A stretch of DNA of 64,000 bases from Chromobacterium haemolyticum DSM 19808 (GTDB taxonomy: Bacteria; Pseudomonadota; Gammaproteobacteria; Burkholderiales; Chromobacteriaceae). This document shows positions 40,317 to 49,980 of this stretch, piece after piece. The stretch is taken from the NCBI RefSeq assembly GCF_000711885.1, contig NZ_JONK01000001.1:186001-250000 (forward strand). Reading direction: 5' to 3'. The translations under genes were made by a program, and so were the position numbers. Below the pieces are notes generated by a model that saw nothing but the letters and a program-made list of their open reading frames with translations, did not search any database and had not been told where the DNA came from. How positions within the stretch are numbered: the first letter of the stretch is position 1; the number at the start of each line of letters is the position of its first letter.

Positions 40317-41237
40317 TCAGCGCGCCTTAAGCCCGTGGCCGGCGTTGCGGGCGGCCGCGCGCACGGCTTCCAGCAGCAGCCGGGCTTTGCGCGGGATGCG
40401 GCGGTTGGCGAAGACGGCGTGCATTTGCGGGTTGTCGCCGTGGCTGGAGACGATGCGGTAGTCCGGGCACAGCCGCAGTAGTTGGCCGGAGCGGACCAGC
40501 GGCTCGGCCAGCCAGTCTCCCAGGCGGGCGACGCCCAGGCCGGCCAGCACGGCGTTGAGCACGGCGCTGCCGGAGCTGACGCGGTGCCAGGGCGTGAGAT
40601 TGAGGCTGAGCTGATGGCCGGCGGAGATAAAGTTCCAGGCTTTCAGCACGCGCGGCGCGGAGTGGATCACTACCCGGTGTTCCGGCAATTGTTCCGGCGT
40701 TTGCGGAGCGCCATGGCGGGCGACATAGTCCGGGCTGGCGTAGAGGTGGCGCTGATAATCCCACAGCGGGTAGCCGATCAGCTCGCTGGAGGCGGGGAAG
40801 GCGCCGCGGATGCTGAAGTCCAGCTTTTCGCGGATCGGGTCCAAGATGGTGTCGCTGTACAGCACGTCGAAGCGCAGTTCCGGGTTGGCGTCGGCCATGC
40901 GCGCCAGCACCGGCGGCAGCAGCGCGTGGCTCATCGCCTCCGGCGCGGAAAAACGCAGCAGGCCGCGCGGGGCCTCGCTCAAGGCGGCCAGCTCGTCTTC
41001 GGCTTCTTCCTGCAGGTCCAGCATCTTGCGCGCGGAGACGTAATAGCTTTCGCCGGCCAAGGTCAGGTTGACCTGTTTTTGCGAGCGAGCCAGCAAGCTG
41101 CCGCCCAGCGCTTCTTCCAGCGCCTGCACCGCGCGGGTGACGCTGCTGGGCGAGGTGCCCAGCTGGCGCGCGGCGGCGACAAAGCTTTTTCTTTCCACCA
41201 CCGCGCAGAATACGCGCAATTCCCACAGCGATTTCAT
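40317..41237 (-). CDS. LysR-family transcriptional regulator
   Basis: 306 residues: winged HTH at the N-terminus (LRVFCAVVERKSFVAAARQL, SPSSVTRAVQALEEALG) and a periplasmic-binding-like effector domain. GAGGTCGGG precedes ATG 41237, which is preferred over the upstream in-frame ATG. It is divergent from a TauE/SafE transporter gene, with two overlapping palindromes in the gap, so it probably controls that exporter. The effector is unknown. Confidence 0.92.
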   Translation of the reverse strand: MKSLWELRVFCAVVERKSFVAAARQLGTSPSSVTRAVQALEEALGGSLLARSQKQVNLTLAGESYYVSARKMLDLQEEAEDELAALSEAPRGLLRFSAPEAMSHALLPPVLARMADANPELRFDVLYSDTILDPIREKLDFSIRGAFPASSELIGYPLWDYQRHLYASPDYVARHGAPQTPEQLPEHRVVIHSAPRVLKAWNFISAGHQLSLNLTPWHRVSSGSAVLNAVLAGLGVARLGDWLAEPLVRSGQLLRLCPDYRIVSSHGDNPQMHAVFANRRIPRKARLLLEAVRAAARNAGHGLKAR

Positions 41238-41256
41238 CCCGACCTCGGTCATCTTG

Positions 41257-41283
41257 ATTGCGATTTTCGCAATACGGTATTGC
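41257..41283. promoter_or_regulatory. Overlapping palindromes between lysR and the TauE/SafE gene
   Basis: ATTGCGA-TTT-TCGCAAT (41257-41273) and GCAATAC-G-GTATTGC (41269-41283) share the GCAAT at the centre. They are well placed as LysR recognition and activation half-sites. Confidence 0.6.
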
Positions 41284-41352
41284 AAGCACGGGCCGCTGGC
41301 AAGGCATAGAATCTTGTCCTAACTGTAAGCGGCACGGAGCCGGGAGAAGTGA

Positions 41353-42117
41353 ATGCTGTTGACCTTGAGTTTTCTGTGTGTGATTTCCTTTGCCGCCGGC
41401 CTGGTGGACGCGGCGGTGGGCGGCGGCGGGCTGATCCAGATTCCGGCCTTGTTCAGCGCCTTGCCCAATCTGGCGCCGGCCACGGTGTTCGGCACCAATA
41501 AGCTGGCCGCGGCGATGGGCACGCTGTCCGCCGCGCGTTCTTATCTGAAGCGGGTCCGGGTGCCGTGGCGCTTGGTGTTGCCGGCGGCGGCGGCGGCCTT
41601 CTTCATGTCCATCGCGGGCGCGGCCACAGTCAGCTTGATCGACAAAGCGGTGTTGCGGCCCATGGTGCTGGCGCTGCTGGTGGTGATGGCGGTGTACACC
41701 TTGTGGAAGAAGGATTTCGGTTCCCTGCACAAGCCGGTGGCGATAGGGCGGCGCGAGATGGCGATAGGCATGGCCATCGGCGGCGCGATCGGTTTTTACG
41801 ATGGCCTGTTCGGCCCCGGCACCGGCAGCTTCCTGATGTTTTTGTTTATCCGCTTTTTCGCCTTCGACTTTCTGCACGCTTCGGCATCGGCCAAGGTGGT
41901 GAACCTGACCACCAACTGCGCCGCCTTGCTCTTCTTCATTCCCGCCGGCCACGTGCTGTTCCAGTACGCGCTGCCGATGGCGGCCTGCAATATGGCCGGG
42001 GCGATGGTGGGAAGCTGGGTGGCGATGAAGAAAGGCACGGGCTTTGTGCGGGTGTTGTTCCTGTTGCTGACCAGTACGCTCATCCTCAAGCTGGGCTGGG
42101 ACATCTTCCACGGTTGA
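41353..42117 (+). CDS. TauE/SafE-family membrane transporter
   Basis: 254 residues with about eight hydrophobic segments and the family motifs GLVDAAVGGGGLIQIPAL and FGTNKLAAAMGT in the first half and GFYDGLFGPGTGSFL in the second. Members export sulfite, sulfoacetate or related anions; the substrate here is unknown. It is divergent from a LysR gene that probably regulates it. ATG 41353 has GGGAGAAG upstream. Confidence 0.9.
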   Translation: MLLTLSFLCVISFAAGLVDAAVGGGGLIQIPALFSALPNLAPATVFGTNKLAAAMGTLSAARSYLKRVRVPWRLVLPAAAAAFFMSIAGAATVSLIDKAVLRPMVLALLVVMAVYTLWKKDFGSLHKPVAIGRREMAIGMAIGGAIGFYDGLFGPGTGSFLMFLFIRFFAFDFLHASASAKVVNLTTNCAALLFFIPAGHVLFQYALPMAACNMAGAMVGSWVAMKKGTGFVRVLFLLLTSTLILKLGWDIFHG

Positions 42118-42147
42118 TCCGCTGTGCAAGGCTGGCCGCGCTTTGGC

Positions 42148-42200
42148 GGTACGGCTTGGGAAGGGCGTTAAACGCCGCTTTCCCGGCCGCCTTGTTTTTG
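42148..42200 (+). terminator. Imperfect hairpin after the transporter gene
   Basis: GGGAAGGGCGT-TAA-ACGCCGCTTTCCC-type stem followed within 15 nt by CTTGTTTTTG. This is a weak terminator candidate for the transporter gene. Confidence 0.4.
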
Positions 42201-42299
42201 TCCTCGCGACCTTGAGCAGGCATCGAGGCCAAGCCTGCTTTTGAACTCTGGCGCGGCGTCCTTTATCATGCGGGATGTCCTGACCCTCGCCGAGAGTTT

Positions 42300-42590
42300 A
42301 TGCACCCATCACGTTGTCCGCCCCCCGCGCGGGCGCGGCATTTGCGCGAGCTGCCCAATATCGGCCCCAGCCTGGCCGACGACCTGCGCCTGCTCGGCAT
42401 TGAGCAGCCGTCGCAGTTGCGCGGCGCCGAGCCTTTGCGACTTTACCATCGTTTGTGCGAATTGACCGGAACCCGGCAGGACCCGTGCGTGCTGGATACG
42501 CTGATGTCGGTGGTGCACTACATGGACACCGGCGAGGCGCGGCTGTGGTGGAGCTTTACCGCGGAACGCAAGGCGAAGGGCGGTTACTGA
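42300..42590 (+). CDS. Helix-hairpin-helix protein (Cdd1/mitomycin-resistance-like)
   Basis: 96 residues with LRELPNIGPSLADDLRLLGI, a helix-hairpin-helix DNA-binding motif. It continues QLRGAEPLRLYHRLCELTG and DPCVLDTLMSVVHYMDTGEA, the pattern of the Cdd1/McrB small family (Pfam 11731). Its stop overlaps the first pqiA start (TGATG). The reason for its presence upstream of pqi genes is not clear. Confidence 0.85.
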   Translation: MHPSRCPPPARARHLRELPNIGPSLADDLRLLGIEQPSQLRGAEPLRLYHRLCELTGTRQDPCVLDTLMSVVHYMDTGEARLWWSFTAERKAKGGY

Positions 42591-43216
42591 TGTCGCGGCC
42601 GGATGCGGATTCCAAACTGACGGCCTGCCATGATTGCGACTTGCTGATGCGGGTGCCGTTGAGGGGCGAGGGGCGGGCCTGCTGCCCGCGCTGCGGCGCG
42701 CTGGTGCGCCATTACGGCGCGCAGCGACAGGATGCCGAACTGGCCTTGCTGTTGACCGGGGTGATCGCCTTTCTGTTGGCCAACGTCTATCCGGTGGTGA
42801 CGCTGGAGGCCGCCGGGGCCCGCAGCGCGGCCACCTTGTGGCAGACGGTGGTGGCGCTGGAGCGCCAGGGCATGCTGTCGGTGGCCATGCTGGTGATGTT
42901 CACCGGCATTGTGATGCCGTCGCTGGAGCTGGGCAGCATGCTTTACGTGCGGCTGCCGCTGGCCTTCGGCCATGTGCCGCGCGGCTTTCCCTGGCTGATG
43001 CGGCTGAAGATATTGACCCGTCCGTGGTGCATGGTGGAGGTGTTTCTGTTGGGCATCCTGGTGTCTTTGGTGAAGCTGGTCAGCCTGGCCACCGTGCACG
43101 TGGGCGTGGGCCTGATGGCCTTGTTCGCCTTGATCATGCTGATGGCGGCCACCGCCAGCCGTTTCAATCCGGAAGATTTGTGGGAGCGTTATCAGCAATG
43201 TCGGGCTACCGCGTGA
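42590..43216 (+). CDS. pqiA: PqiA-family membrane protein, first half-type
   Basis: 208 residues: a cytoplasmic zinc ribbon (CHDC...CCPRC) and four predicted membrane segments with the PqiA features FLLANVYPVVTLE and MPSLELGSMLY. E. coli PqiA is about 417 residues with two such modules; here each is a separate gene. PqiA works with PqiB/PqiC in envelope lipid transport. ATG 42590 overlaps the upstream stop. Confidence 0.92.
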   Translation: MSRPDADSKLTACHDCDLLMRVPLRGEGRACCPRCGALVRHYGAQRQDAELALLLTGVIAFLLANVYPVVTLEAAGARSAATLWQTVVALERQGMLSVAMLVMFTGIVMPSLELGSMLYVRLPLAFGHVPRGFPWLMRLKILTRPWCMVEVFLLGILVSLVKLVSLATVHVGVGLMALFALIMLMAATASRFNPEDLWERYQQCRATA

Positions 43217-43830
43217 AAACCGCCGTCCAGTCCGGCCTGTGGCTGTGTCACGGATGCGGCTTGTTATGCCGCGCCGGCGAAGGCGCTCAATCCTGCCCGC
43301 GCTGCCATGCCGCTTTGCACTCGCGCAAGCCGCACAGCCTGCAGCGCAGCTGGGCTCTGCTGCTGGCGGCGATGGTGGCCTATCTGCCCGCCAACCTGCT
43401 GCCTATCATGGAAACCTCCACCATCATGGGCATGCAGAACGACACCATCATGAGTGGGGTAGTGTATTTGTGGAAGTCCGGCTCCTGGCCGCTGGCGCTG
43501 GTGGTATTCACCGCCAGCGTGCTGGTGCCGCTGTTGAAAATTCTGGCCTTGTTGTTATTGCTGGCGACGGTACAGTTGGGTTCCGGCTGGGCGCCGCGGC
43601 AGCGGACGCGGTTGTATCGGGTGGTGGAGGTGATAGGCCCGTGGTCGATGTTGGATATTTACGTGGTGGCCCTGATGGTGGCATTGGTGCAATGGCAGTC
43701 GCTGGCGTCGATCAAGGCCGGGCCGGGGGCCATAGCTTTTGGCGCGGTGGTGGTGCTGACCATGGTGGCGGCGATGAGTTTCGATCCCAGGCTGATCTGG
43801 GATCAGGTAAAGGAAGACGATGAGCAGTGA
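43198..43830 (+). CDS. pqiA: PqiA-family membrane protein, second half-type
   Basis: 210 residues with a zinc ribbon (CHGCGLLC...CPRC) and the module AAMVAYLPANLLPIMETSTI, KSGSWPLALVVFTASVLVPL and VIGPWSMLDIYVVAL. It corresponds to the C-terminal half of E. coli PqiA. It overlaps the preceding pqiA by 19 nt and pqiB by 11 nt, so translation is coupled. Confidence 0.92.
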   Translation: MSGYRVKTAVQSGLWLCHGCGLLCRAGEGAQSCPRCHAALHSRKPHSLQRSWALLLAAMVAYLPANLLPIMETSTIMGMQNDTIMSGVVYLWKSGSWPLALVVFTASVLVPLLKILALLLLLATVQLGSGWAPRQRTRLYRVVEVIGPWSMLDIYVVALMVALVQWQSLASIKAGPGAIAFGAVVVLTMVAAMSFDPRLIWDQVKEDDEQ

Positions 43831-45448
43831 TCAACCCGAAAACCCGGCCGCAGCCGGCGAGGATTTGCCGGCCGCGGTGCCGGTGAAGCGGCGGCGCTGG
43901 TCGCCGTCGCTGGTGTGGCTGATTCCGGTGGTGGCGGCGGTGATTGGCGGCTGGCTGGCGGTGAACGCGGTGTTGTCGCGCGGGCCCACCATCACCATCG
44001 CCTTTCAGAACGCGGAAGGGCTGGAAGCCGGCAAGACCCGGATCAAGTACAAGGACGTGGAGATCGGCGAGGTAAAGGCGGTGTCGGTGAGCCCGGATCG
44101 TCAATCCATTCTGGTGACCGCGGAGCTGAGCAAGAAGGTGGACGATTACCTGGTGGCGGACAGCCGCTTTTGGGTGGTTCGGCCCCGTATTTCCGGCGGC
44201 AGCGTGTCTGGTCTGGGCACGGTGCTGGGCGGCTCCTACATCGGCATGGACGTGGGCAAGAGCAAGGAGCGCCGCACCGAGTTCAAGGGCCTGGAAGTGC
44301 CACCCATCATCAACGCGGACTTGCCGGGCAAGATGTTCGTGTTGCGTTCCGACAACCTGGGCTCGCTCAACGCCGGCTCGCCGGTCTATTTCCGACGCGT
44401 GCCGGTGGGGCAGGTGGTGGGCTATGAACTGGACCCGGCGGGCAGCGCGGTGAAGCTGTCGGTTTTCATTAACGCGCCTTACGATCACTTCGTTACCGTC
44501 AACAGCCGCTTTTGGCACGCCAGCGGCATCGACGTGGCCATCGGCGCCAACGGTTTGAGCGTCAATACCCAGTCATTGGCGGCGATCGCCTTGGGCGGCA
44601 TCGCCTTCGAAACTCCGCTTAGCGATGGGCCGGACAAGGCGCCTGACGCCAAATACTTATTCTTGCTCAACGAAACCCGAGAGAAGGCGCTGCAGAATCG
44701 CGACCGCGAAACCCAATCCTTCCGGCTGAAGTTCCGTCAGTCGGTGCGGGGCTTGACCGTGGGCGCGCCGGTGGATTTCCGCGGGATTACATTTGGCGAG
44801 GTCACCGCCATCGGCATCGAATACGCGCCGGCGCGCAAGGACTTCGACATGACGGTGGATATCCGCACCTATCCCAGCCGGCTCAACACCCTGTCCGGCG
44901 ACCACAGCCTGTCGGCCAAGATTTCCGTGGAGTCGCTGGTGCGCAACGGCCTGCGCGCTCAACTGCGCTCCGGCAGCCTGATCACCGGTCAGCTTTACGT
45001 GGCGCTGGACTTCTTCCCCGAGGCCAAGCCGGCCAAGGTGTCGGTGCGCAACGGCATGACCGAGCTGCCGACGCTGCCGGGCGACCTGGAAGAGCTGCAG
45101 CGGGTGTTGCAGCGCATTGCGCGCCGCCTGGACAAGGTGCCGTTCGACAGCATAGGCGCGGAATTGAATCAATCGTTGAAATCGCTGCACCAGACGCTGG
45201 ACGGCATGCGCAAACTGTCCGAGAACATGGACGGCAAGGTGCTGCCGCAGGCGGTGAAAACGCTGGAGGACCTGCAAAAGACGTTGGAAAGCACGCGTCA
45301 GGCGATGCAGGCGGATTCGCCGCTGCAGCAGGACGTGCGCGCCGCCGCGCAAGAGGTGTCGGAAACCGCGCGCAGCTTCCGCGCGCTGGCCGATTACCTG
45401 GACCGCCATCCGGAGGCGTTGATACGCGGCAAGGGAGAGAAAAAATGA
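43820..45448 (+). CDS. pqiB: PqiB, MCE-domain lipid transport protein
   Basis: 542 residues: one N-terminal membrane anchor (LVWLIPVVAAVIGGWLA, about 32-48), three MCE domains (starting near 58, 170 and 290, e.g. ITIAFQNAEGLEAGKTRIKY) and a C-terminal helical tube region (about 400-530). In E. coli PqiB forms a syringe-like hexamer bridging inner and outer membranes for lipid movement. ATGA-type overlaps on both sides show a single operon. Confidence 0.95.
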   Translation: MSSDQPENPAAAGEDLPAAVPVKRRRWSPSLVWLIPVVAAVIGGWLAVNAVLSRGPTITIAFQNAEGLEAGKTRIKYKDVEIGEVKAVSVSPDRQSILVTAELSKKVDDYLVADSRFWVVRPRISGGSVSGLGTVLGGSYIGMDVGKSKERRTEFKGLEVPPIINADLPGKMFVLRSDNLGSLNAGSPVYFRRVPVGQVVGYELDPAGSAVKLSVFINAPYDHFVTVNSRFWHASGIDVAIGANGLSVNTQSLAAIALGGIAFETPLSDGPDKAPDAKYLFLLNETREKALQNRDRETQSFRLKFRQSVRGLTVGAPVDFRGITFGEVTAIGIEYAPARKDFDMTVDIRTYPSRLNTLSGDHSLSAKISVESLVRNGLRAQLRSGSLITGQLYVALDFFPEAKPAKVSVRNGMTELPTLPGDLEELQRVLQRIARRLDKVPFDSIGAELNQSLKSLHQTLDGMRKLSENMDGKVLPQAVKTLEDLQKTLESTRQAMQADSPLQQDVRAAAQEVSETARSFRALADYLDRHPEALIRGKGEKK

Positions 45449-46035
45449 AGTCCATCGCGTTGAGTCTGATCATGCTGGCGCTGCTGAGCGCCTGCGCCTC
45501 GCCGCCCACCACCTTTCACCAGCTGCGTCCGGCGCTGCCGGCGGCGGCCAATCCCGCGCAAGGCGTCAGCGTCATGGTGGGTCCAGCCTCGCTGCCGGCT
45601 GGGCTGGAGCGGCCGCAACTAGTGGTGGAGGATGCGGTCGGCAATGTCGAGTTGCTGGATCTGCAGCGTTGGGCCGGGCCGTTGGACCGCATGCTGACGC
45701 AAGCCGTGGCGGCGGATGTGTCCCGCGCTCTGGGCTTGGCCAGCGTGTACGCTTATCCGCAGCCGGGCATGGGCGGAGGGGATGTCCGCTTATTGCTGGA
45801 TGTGCGCCAACTGCGGCTGAGGCCGGGGCGCGACGCCTCGCTGGAAGTGGCGTGGCAGGCGCTGTCGGCACAGGGCGACAAGAAACCGCTGGCCAGCGGC
45901 TATTTCCAGCAGAGCCGGCCCTTGGCGACGAATGACGCGGCAGCGGCCGTGGCCGGCCTGCAGGCGCTGGTGACCGAGCTGAGCCGCCGCGTGGCCGACG
46001 AGCTGGGGCCCGCCCTGGCGGGATTCAAGGGCTAG
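45445..46035 (+). CDS. pqiC: PqiC/ABC-type auxiliary lipoprotein
   Basis: 196 residues with a lipoprotein signal (LIMLALLSAC) and the DUF330 body (PPTTFHQLRP, VMVGPASLPAGLERPQLVV, DRMLTQAVAADVSRALG). PqiC is the outer-membrane lipoprotein of the Pqi system. It overlaps pqiB by 4 nt and is convergent with the amidase gene, with 11 nt of 3-prime overlap. Confidence 0.92.
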   Translation: MKSIALSLIMLALLSACASPPTTFHQLRPALPAAANPAQGVSVMVGPASLPAGLERPQLVVEDAVGNVELLDLQRWAGPLDRMLTQAVAADVSRALGLASVYAYPQPGMGGGDVRLLLDVRQLRLRPGRDASLEVAWQALSAQGDKKPLASGYFQQSRPLATNDAAAAVAGLQALVTELSRRVADELGPALAGFKG

Positions 46036-47536
46036 GCGGCGCCGGCGGACGCCGGTGCGCCCATGGACGCGCCTGTTCCAGCTGGCGCGCGAGCTGAAGC
46101 AGCGTGAGATCGTCGCCGCAGCGCGCGACGAATTGCACGCCTATGGGCAGCCCCGCCTGATTCCAGTGCAGCGGCACGCTCATCGCGGGTTGTCCGCTCA
46201 TATTGAAGGGAATGGTCCAGCCCAGGTATTCCATCAGGCGGCGCGAGGTGGCCGGGATCAACTGGCCGAAGCGCAAGGTCCAGTCCCAGCCCAGCTTGCC
46301 CAGCATCCAGCGCGAGATCGTGGCCTCGGCCGCGCTGGGCCCCAGGCCGCCGACCAGGGCGGGCGGCTGATTCAGCGTAGGGGTCGCCAGCACGTCGTAG
46401 CGCTGATGAAAGGTCTCCATGATCCTGGCCTGCTCCCAGGCGAAACCGCGCGCCCAGGCCAGCTCACCGGCGCTGAGGCGCTCGCCGTAGCGCGCCAGCG
46501 CCCAGCTGGCCGCCTCCAGTTGCTCGTGACGCGCCGGCTTGCCGGTGCGGCGCTCGATGTCGCGCAGCAGTCCCGCCATTTCCCCGCAGATGATCGTCAG
46601 CATGGCGCGGTTGTACTCCTCCGGAGACGCCAACGGCGGGGCCGCTTCTTCCACCTCATGCCCCAGATCGGCCAGCAAGGCCAATGCGCCGTCCAGCGCG
46701 GCAGCGCAATCCGGGTGCAGCGCGCCGCCCAGAATGGGGCGCTTGCTCCAGGCGATGCGCAGCTTACCGGGCTCGCGTTGGTGCGCGGCGAAGAAGCTTT
46801 GCTCCGGCGCAGGCCAGTAATAAGCCTCGCCGCCGCGCGGACCGCCAGCCAGCAAATCCAGCATCGCCGCGCTGTCGCGCACGCTGCGCGTCAACGCGTG
46901 TTGGCAGACCAGGCCTTGCCAGCCCTCGCTGTAGTCCGGTCCGGCCGGGCCGCGGCCCCGGGTGGGCTTGAGGCCGAACACGCCGCAGTTGGAGGCGGGG
47001 ATGCGGATGGAGCCGCCGCCGTCGCCGCCGTGGGCGATGGGCACGATGCCGGCGGCCACCGCGGCCGCCGAGCCGCCGCTGGAGCCGCCAGGCGTCCGGC
47101 TCAGATCCCAGGGGTTGCGGCTGAGGCCGTAGACTTCGGATTCGGTGTAGGGGCTGAGGCCCAGTTCCGGGGTGGCGGTTTTGCCGATGAAGATCAGGCC
47201 GCCCTGGCGGTAGCGCTGGATAATGTCTGCGTCGCGCGGCGCGGTGTAGCCGTCAAACAGGCGGCTGCCGTTGCGGGTGGGGACGCCGGCGATATCGGCC
47301 AGCAAGTCCTTGATCAAGACTGGGCTGCCAGCGAGCGGGCCGCCGCCCTGCGGCTGCGCCAATTGCGTTTGGGCCAGTTCCGGCAGCGGCAGGCACACCG
47401 CGTTCAGCGCCGGATTCCACCGTTCCAGCCTGGCTTGGGCGGCCGCCGTCGCCTCGCTGGCGGCAATCTCGCCGCGGGCGATCAGCTGGGCCAGGCCGAT
47501 GCCATCGTAGTCTTCATATTCTTTGAAACAGATCAT
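46025..47536 (-). CDS. Amidase (amidase-signature family)
   Basis: 503 residues with the Ser-cisSer-Lys machinery: Lys in [12 protein letters not shown] and Ser in [17 protein letters not shown], followed by [20 protein letters not shown]. It hydrolyses an amide (aliphatic, aryl or 6-aminohexanoate-type); the substrate cannot be read from sequence. ATG 47536 has AGGAGG 6 nt upstream. The C-terminal tail is Pro-rich. Monocistronic. Confidence 0.9.
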   Translation of the reverse strand: MICFKEYEDYDGIGLAQLIARGEIAASEATAAAQARLERWNPALNAVCLPLPELAQTQLAQPQGGGPLAGSPVLIKDLLADIAGVPTRNGSRLFDGYTAPRDADIIQRYRQGGLIFIGKTATPELGLSPYTESEVYGLSRNPWDLSRTPGGSSGGSAAAVAAGIVPIAHGGDGGGSIRIPASNCGVFGLKPTRGRGPAGPDYSEGWQGLVCQHALTRSVRDSAAMLDLLAGGPRGGEAYYWPAPEQSFFAAHQREPGKLRIAWSKRPILGGALHPDCAAALDGALALLADLGHEVEEAAPPLASPEEYNRAMLTIICGEMAGLLRDIERRTGKPARHEQLEAASWALARYGERLSAGELAWARGFAWEQARIMETFHQRYDVLATPTLNQPPALVGGLGPSAAEATISRWMLGKLGWDWTLRFGQLIPATSRRLMEYLGWTIPFNMSGQPAMSVPLHWNQAGLPIGVQFVARCGDDLTLLQLARQLEQARPWAHRRPPAPPSP

Positions 47537-47693
47537 GTCTGCCTCCTGAAATTTGCATGGAATGGTGGGGCCTTTTCGCTGTTTGCCATTGTAATGAAAT
47601 GTTGTGCATTGTTGTTCAGGCCGCAACAAAATAAAATCGAATACGCATATTGTTTGGTTGCTTTAATGCTTTTTAAATTAGAAGGGGGTGGCA

Positions 47694-48557
47694 ATGCCGA
47701 ATGGAAAAAGGCGCTCTTGCATTGCTCTTATGCTGGCCATGCTGGCGACCGGCGCGCTGGCTGCCGAGACGCCCGGGCGTTTGCGCGCCCAAGGCAAGGA
47801 GTCTGTGTATGCGTATGCCGAGTTGGCCAAGGGCAGGGAGGTGTTTGACGCCTTCCGCGCGCTGGCTCCGGGCGCCGAGCTGCGCTACCGCCTTTATCCG
47901 CATCCGCCGCGGCAGGGCGTGAGCCTGTCTTGGCGCGATGGCGGCAACATCAGGGGGCTGGTGCGCCTGGCCGGCGACAACAGCTTCACCATGGCGCAAC
48001 TGTCGGGGCTGGAACGGCGCAACGCCTGGCTGGTGGCCAGCTTGTCGCCGGCGGAGCTGAGCTGGCGGCCGGTGGTGCGCAGCAGCGGCCTGCCGGCCAA
48101 CGTCCGGCGACTGGGCGATTTGCGGTTGGAGTGCCTGGTGGGCGCGCAGGGTCGGGTCAGTCTGCGCGATGAGCGCAAAATAGCCTGCCTGCCGCCGCCC
48201 AATGCCACGTGTCAGGATGATGTGGTGGCGTGCGCGCGGCGCGCCTCGGTGGTCTTGGGCGAGGCCATGCTCAAAGGGCTAACGCGCTTGCAGGGGGAGA
48301 AGAATCCCTATGAGCAAGGGCGCGCCCAGTATCTATTCATCGCGGACAAGCCGGTGTTCAGCGTCACGCTGCAGGAGGGCGGCCGGCAGTTCACCCTGCC
48401 GGCGATCTGGCTGTATGGCCGCGCCGAACCGTTTACGCCGTTTTTCCAGTGGCCGTATCCGCGCGAATATTTGTACTCGGTGCCGCTGGAGGTGGGCGAG
48501 TGGTCCGATGACGCCCTGGTGGAGCTGGAACCCATGGTGGCGGAGGGCGGCAAATGA
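47694..48557 (+). CDS. Secreted hypothetical protein
   Basis: 287 residues with a signal peptide (SCIALMLAMLATGALA). The mature part has Trp/Tyr-rich beta-type sequence, four Cys in pairs (LRLECLVG, IACLPPPNATC, DDVVACARRAS) and a conserved-looking end (WPYPREYLYSVPLEVGEWSD). No family recognised. ATG 47694 follows GAAGGGGG. It overlaps the following lipoprotein gene by 4 nt, so the two probably act together in the envelope. Confidence 0.7.
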   Translation: MPNGKRRSCIALMLAMLATGALAAETPGRLRAQGKESVYAYAELAKGREVFDAFRALAPGAELRYRLYPHPPRQGVSLSWRDGGNIRGLVRLAGDNSFTMAQLSGLERRNAWLVASLSPAELSWRPVVRSSGLPANVRRLGDLRLECLVGAQGRVSLRDERKIACLPPPNATCQDDVVACARRASVVLGEAMLKGLTRLQGEKNPYEQGRAQYLFIADKPVFSVTLQEGGRQFTLPAIWLYGRAEPFTPFFQWPYPREYLYSVPLEVGEWSDDALVELEPMVAEGGK

Positions 48558-48955
48558 GGTTGGGATGGATATTGGCCTTGGGTTGCGCTTGCTGGCTGAG
48601 CGCGTGCGTCAGCAGCGGCAGCCAGCATTTGGAGGGCGTGGATGAGCCGGCGGTGAAGCGCGTGCTTCAGCGCGGCGGCGGGCGGCACGAAGTGCTGGCG
48701 GCTTTTGGCGAGCCGCAGGACAAGATCAAGTTCGCCAATGAGCGCGAACTGTGGGTCTACAGCTACATCCAGTACCGGGCGCAATTGCAGAACTTCACTG
48801 ATCTGGCGCCCTTGATCGGCGCGCAGAATCGCTTCGACAAAGAGCTGGTGCTACTGTTCGACCCCGGCGGCAAGGTGCTGCAATGGCGGCTGTCCACCCG
48901 CGAGGAAGTGCGGGGCACCGGCTTGCTGAACCAGCCGCTGCCGGACGAGCGCTGA
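48554..48955 (+). CDS. BamE/SmpA-like lipoprotein
   Basis: 133 residues: lipoprotein signal ([11 protein letters not shown]) and a BLIP/BamE-type fold pattern, [20 protein letters not shown], then PQDK and [10 protein letters not shown]. It is not in the position of BamE itself and is shorter in the linker, so it is a SmpA-domain relative. It starts inside the stop of the upstream secreted-protein gene (ATGA). Role inferred as outer-membrane associated. Confidence 0.75.
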   Translation: MRLGWILALGCACWLSACVSSGSQHLEGVDEPAVKRVLQRGGGRHEVLAAFGEPQDKIKFANERELWVYSYIQYRAQLQNFTDLAPLIGAQNRFDKELVLLFDPGGKVLQWRLSTREEVRGTGLLNQPLPDER

Positions 48956-49124
48956 AGGGCGGCGCGGATGCCGCGTAGCCAGTTGCGGCGGCATCCCCTA
49001 CAATACGGCCAAATGCAACAGCGGACTTGCCGGTGGTTGCGGGTTGCCCGGTCGCCTGTCTTGGGTTGAAGAGACGGGGCGGGCGCCGCAGCGGTCGCAA
49101 GCCGCTTTTTTATTACGGAACGAA

Positions 49125-49856
49125 ATGATGGAACCAGTGCGCCTGTCGAAACGCATGGCCGAGTTGGGGCTGTGCTCGCGCCGCGAGGCCGATAGCTATA
49201 TCGAACAAGGGTGGGTGAAAGTGGACGGCGAGGTGGCCGTTCTCGGACAGAAAGTGCTGCCGCACAATCTGATCGAGGTGGATAAGAAGGCCCAGGACGC
49301 GCAGGCCTCGCGCGTCACCATCCTATTGAACAAACCCATGGGCTATGTGTCCGGACAAGCCGAGGATGGCTACGAGCCGGCGGTGGTGCTGGTCAAGCCG
49401 GAGAACCAGTGGGCGGAGGACAAGAGCCGTCGCCGGTTTTCCCCGCAGCATTTGAAAGGGCTGGCGCCGGCCGGCCGTCTGGATATCGACTCGGTGGGCC
49501 TGCTGATCCTGACCCAGGACGGCCGAGTGGCCAAGCAGCTTATCGGCGAGAACTCCAGCGTGGACAAGGAGTACCTGGTGCGCGTGGAAGGCGAACTTTC
49601 CGACGAAGGTTTGCGTCTGCTCAATCATGGTCTGGAGCTGGATGGTAAAAAATTGCTGCCTGCCACGGTGGCATGGCAGAACGAGGACCAGTTGCGCTTT
49701 GTGCTGCGCGAAGGCAAGAAACGCCAGATTCGCCGCATGTGCGAGCTGGTGGGGCTGCGCGTGGTGGGTCTGAAGCGGATTCGCATCGGCAAGGTCAAGC
49801 TGGGCAATCTGCCCACCGGCCAATGGCGCTATCTGCGCGACGACGAATCATTTTAA
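49125..49856 (+). CDS. RsuA-family pseudouridine synthase (RluF-like)
   Basis: About 243 residues: S4 domain ([20 protein letters not shown], about 6-60) and the catalytic domain with Asp in [17 protein letters not shown], then [20 protein letters not shown] and [13 protein letters not shown]. The spacing and C-terminal signature resemble RluF (23S U2604) more than RsuA or RluB. The start may be ATG 49125 or 49128. Confidence 0.87.
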   Translation: MMEPVRLSKRMAELGLCSRREADSYIEQGWVKVDGEVAVLGQKVLPHNLIEVDKKAQDAQASRVTILLNKPMGYVSGQAEDGYEPAVVLVKPENQWAEDKSRRRFSPQHLKGLAPAGRLDIDSVGLLILTQDGRVAKQLIGENSSVDKEYLVRVEGELSDEGLRLLNHGLELDGKKLLPATVAWQNEDQLRFVLREGKKRQIRRMCELVGLRVVGLKRIRIGKVKLGNLPTGQWRYLRDDESF

Positions 49857-49875
49857 TCCGGCTGGGCGACCGGCT

Positions 49876-49970
49876 GTTAGAACGTGTTGACGATCTTGCG
49901 AGCAAGGGCGAGACGGCGTGCTCGCCCGCTGTGGCTTGTGACGAGCAGTGGGGAGTGAACAGGTTTCTAG
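49876..49970 (+). repeat. Degenerate family A element, copy A5
   Basis: TTAGAACGTGTTGACGATCT at the left and GTGAACAGGTTTCTAG at the right keep the family A ends. The interior is shorter and altered. Confidence 0.6.
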
Positions 49971-49980
49971 AGGGGGATGC

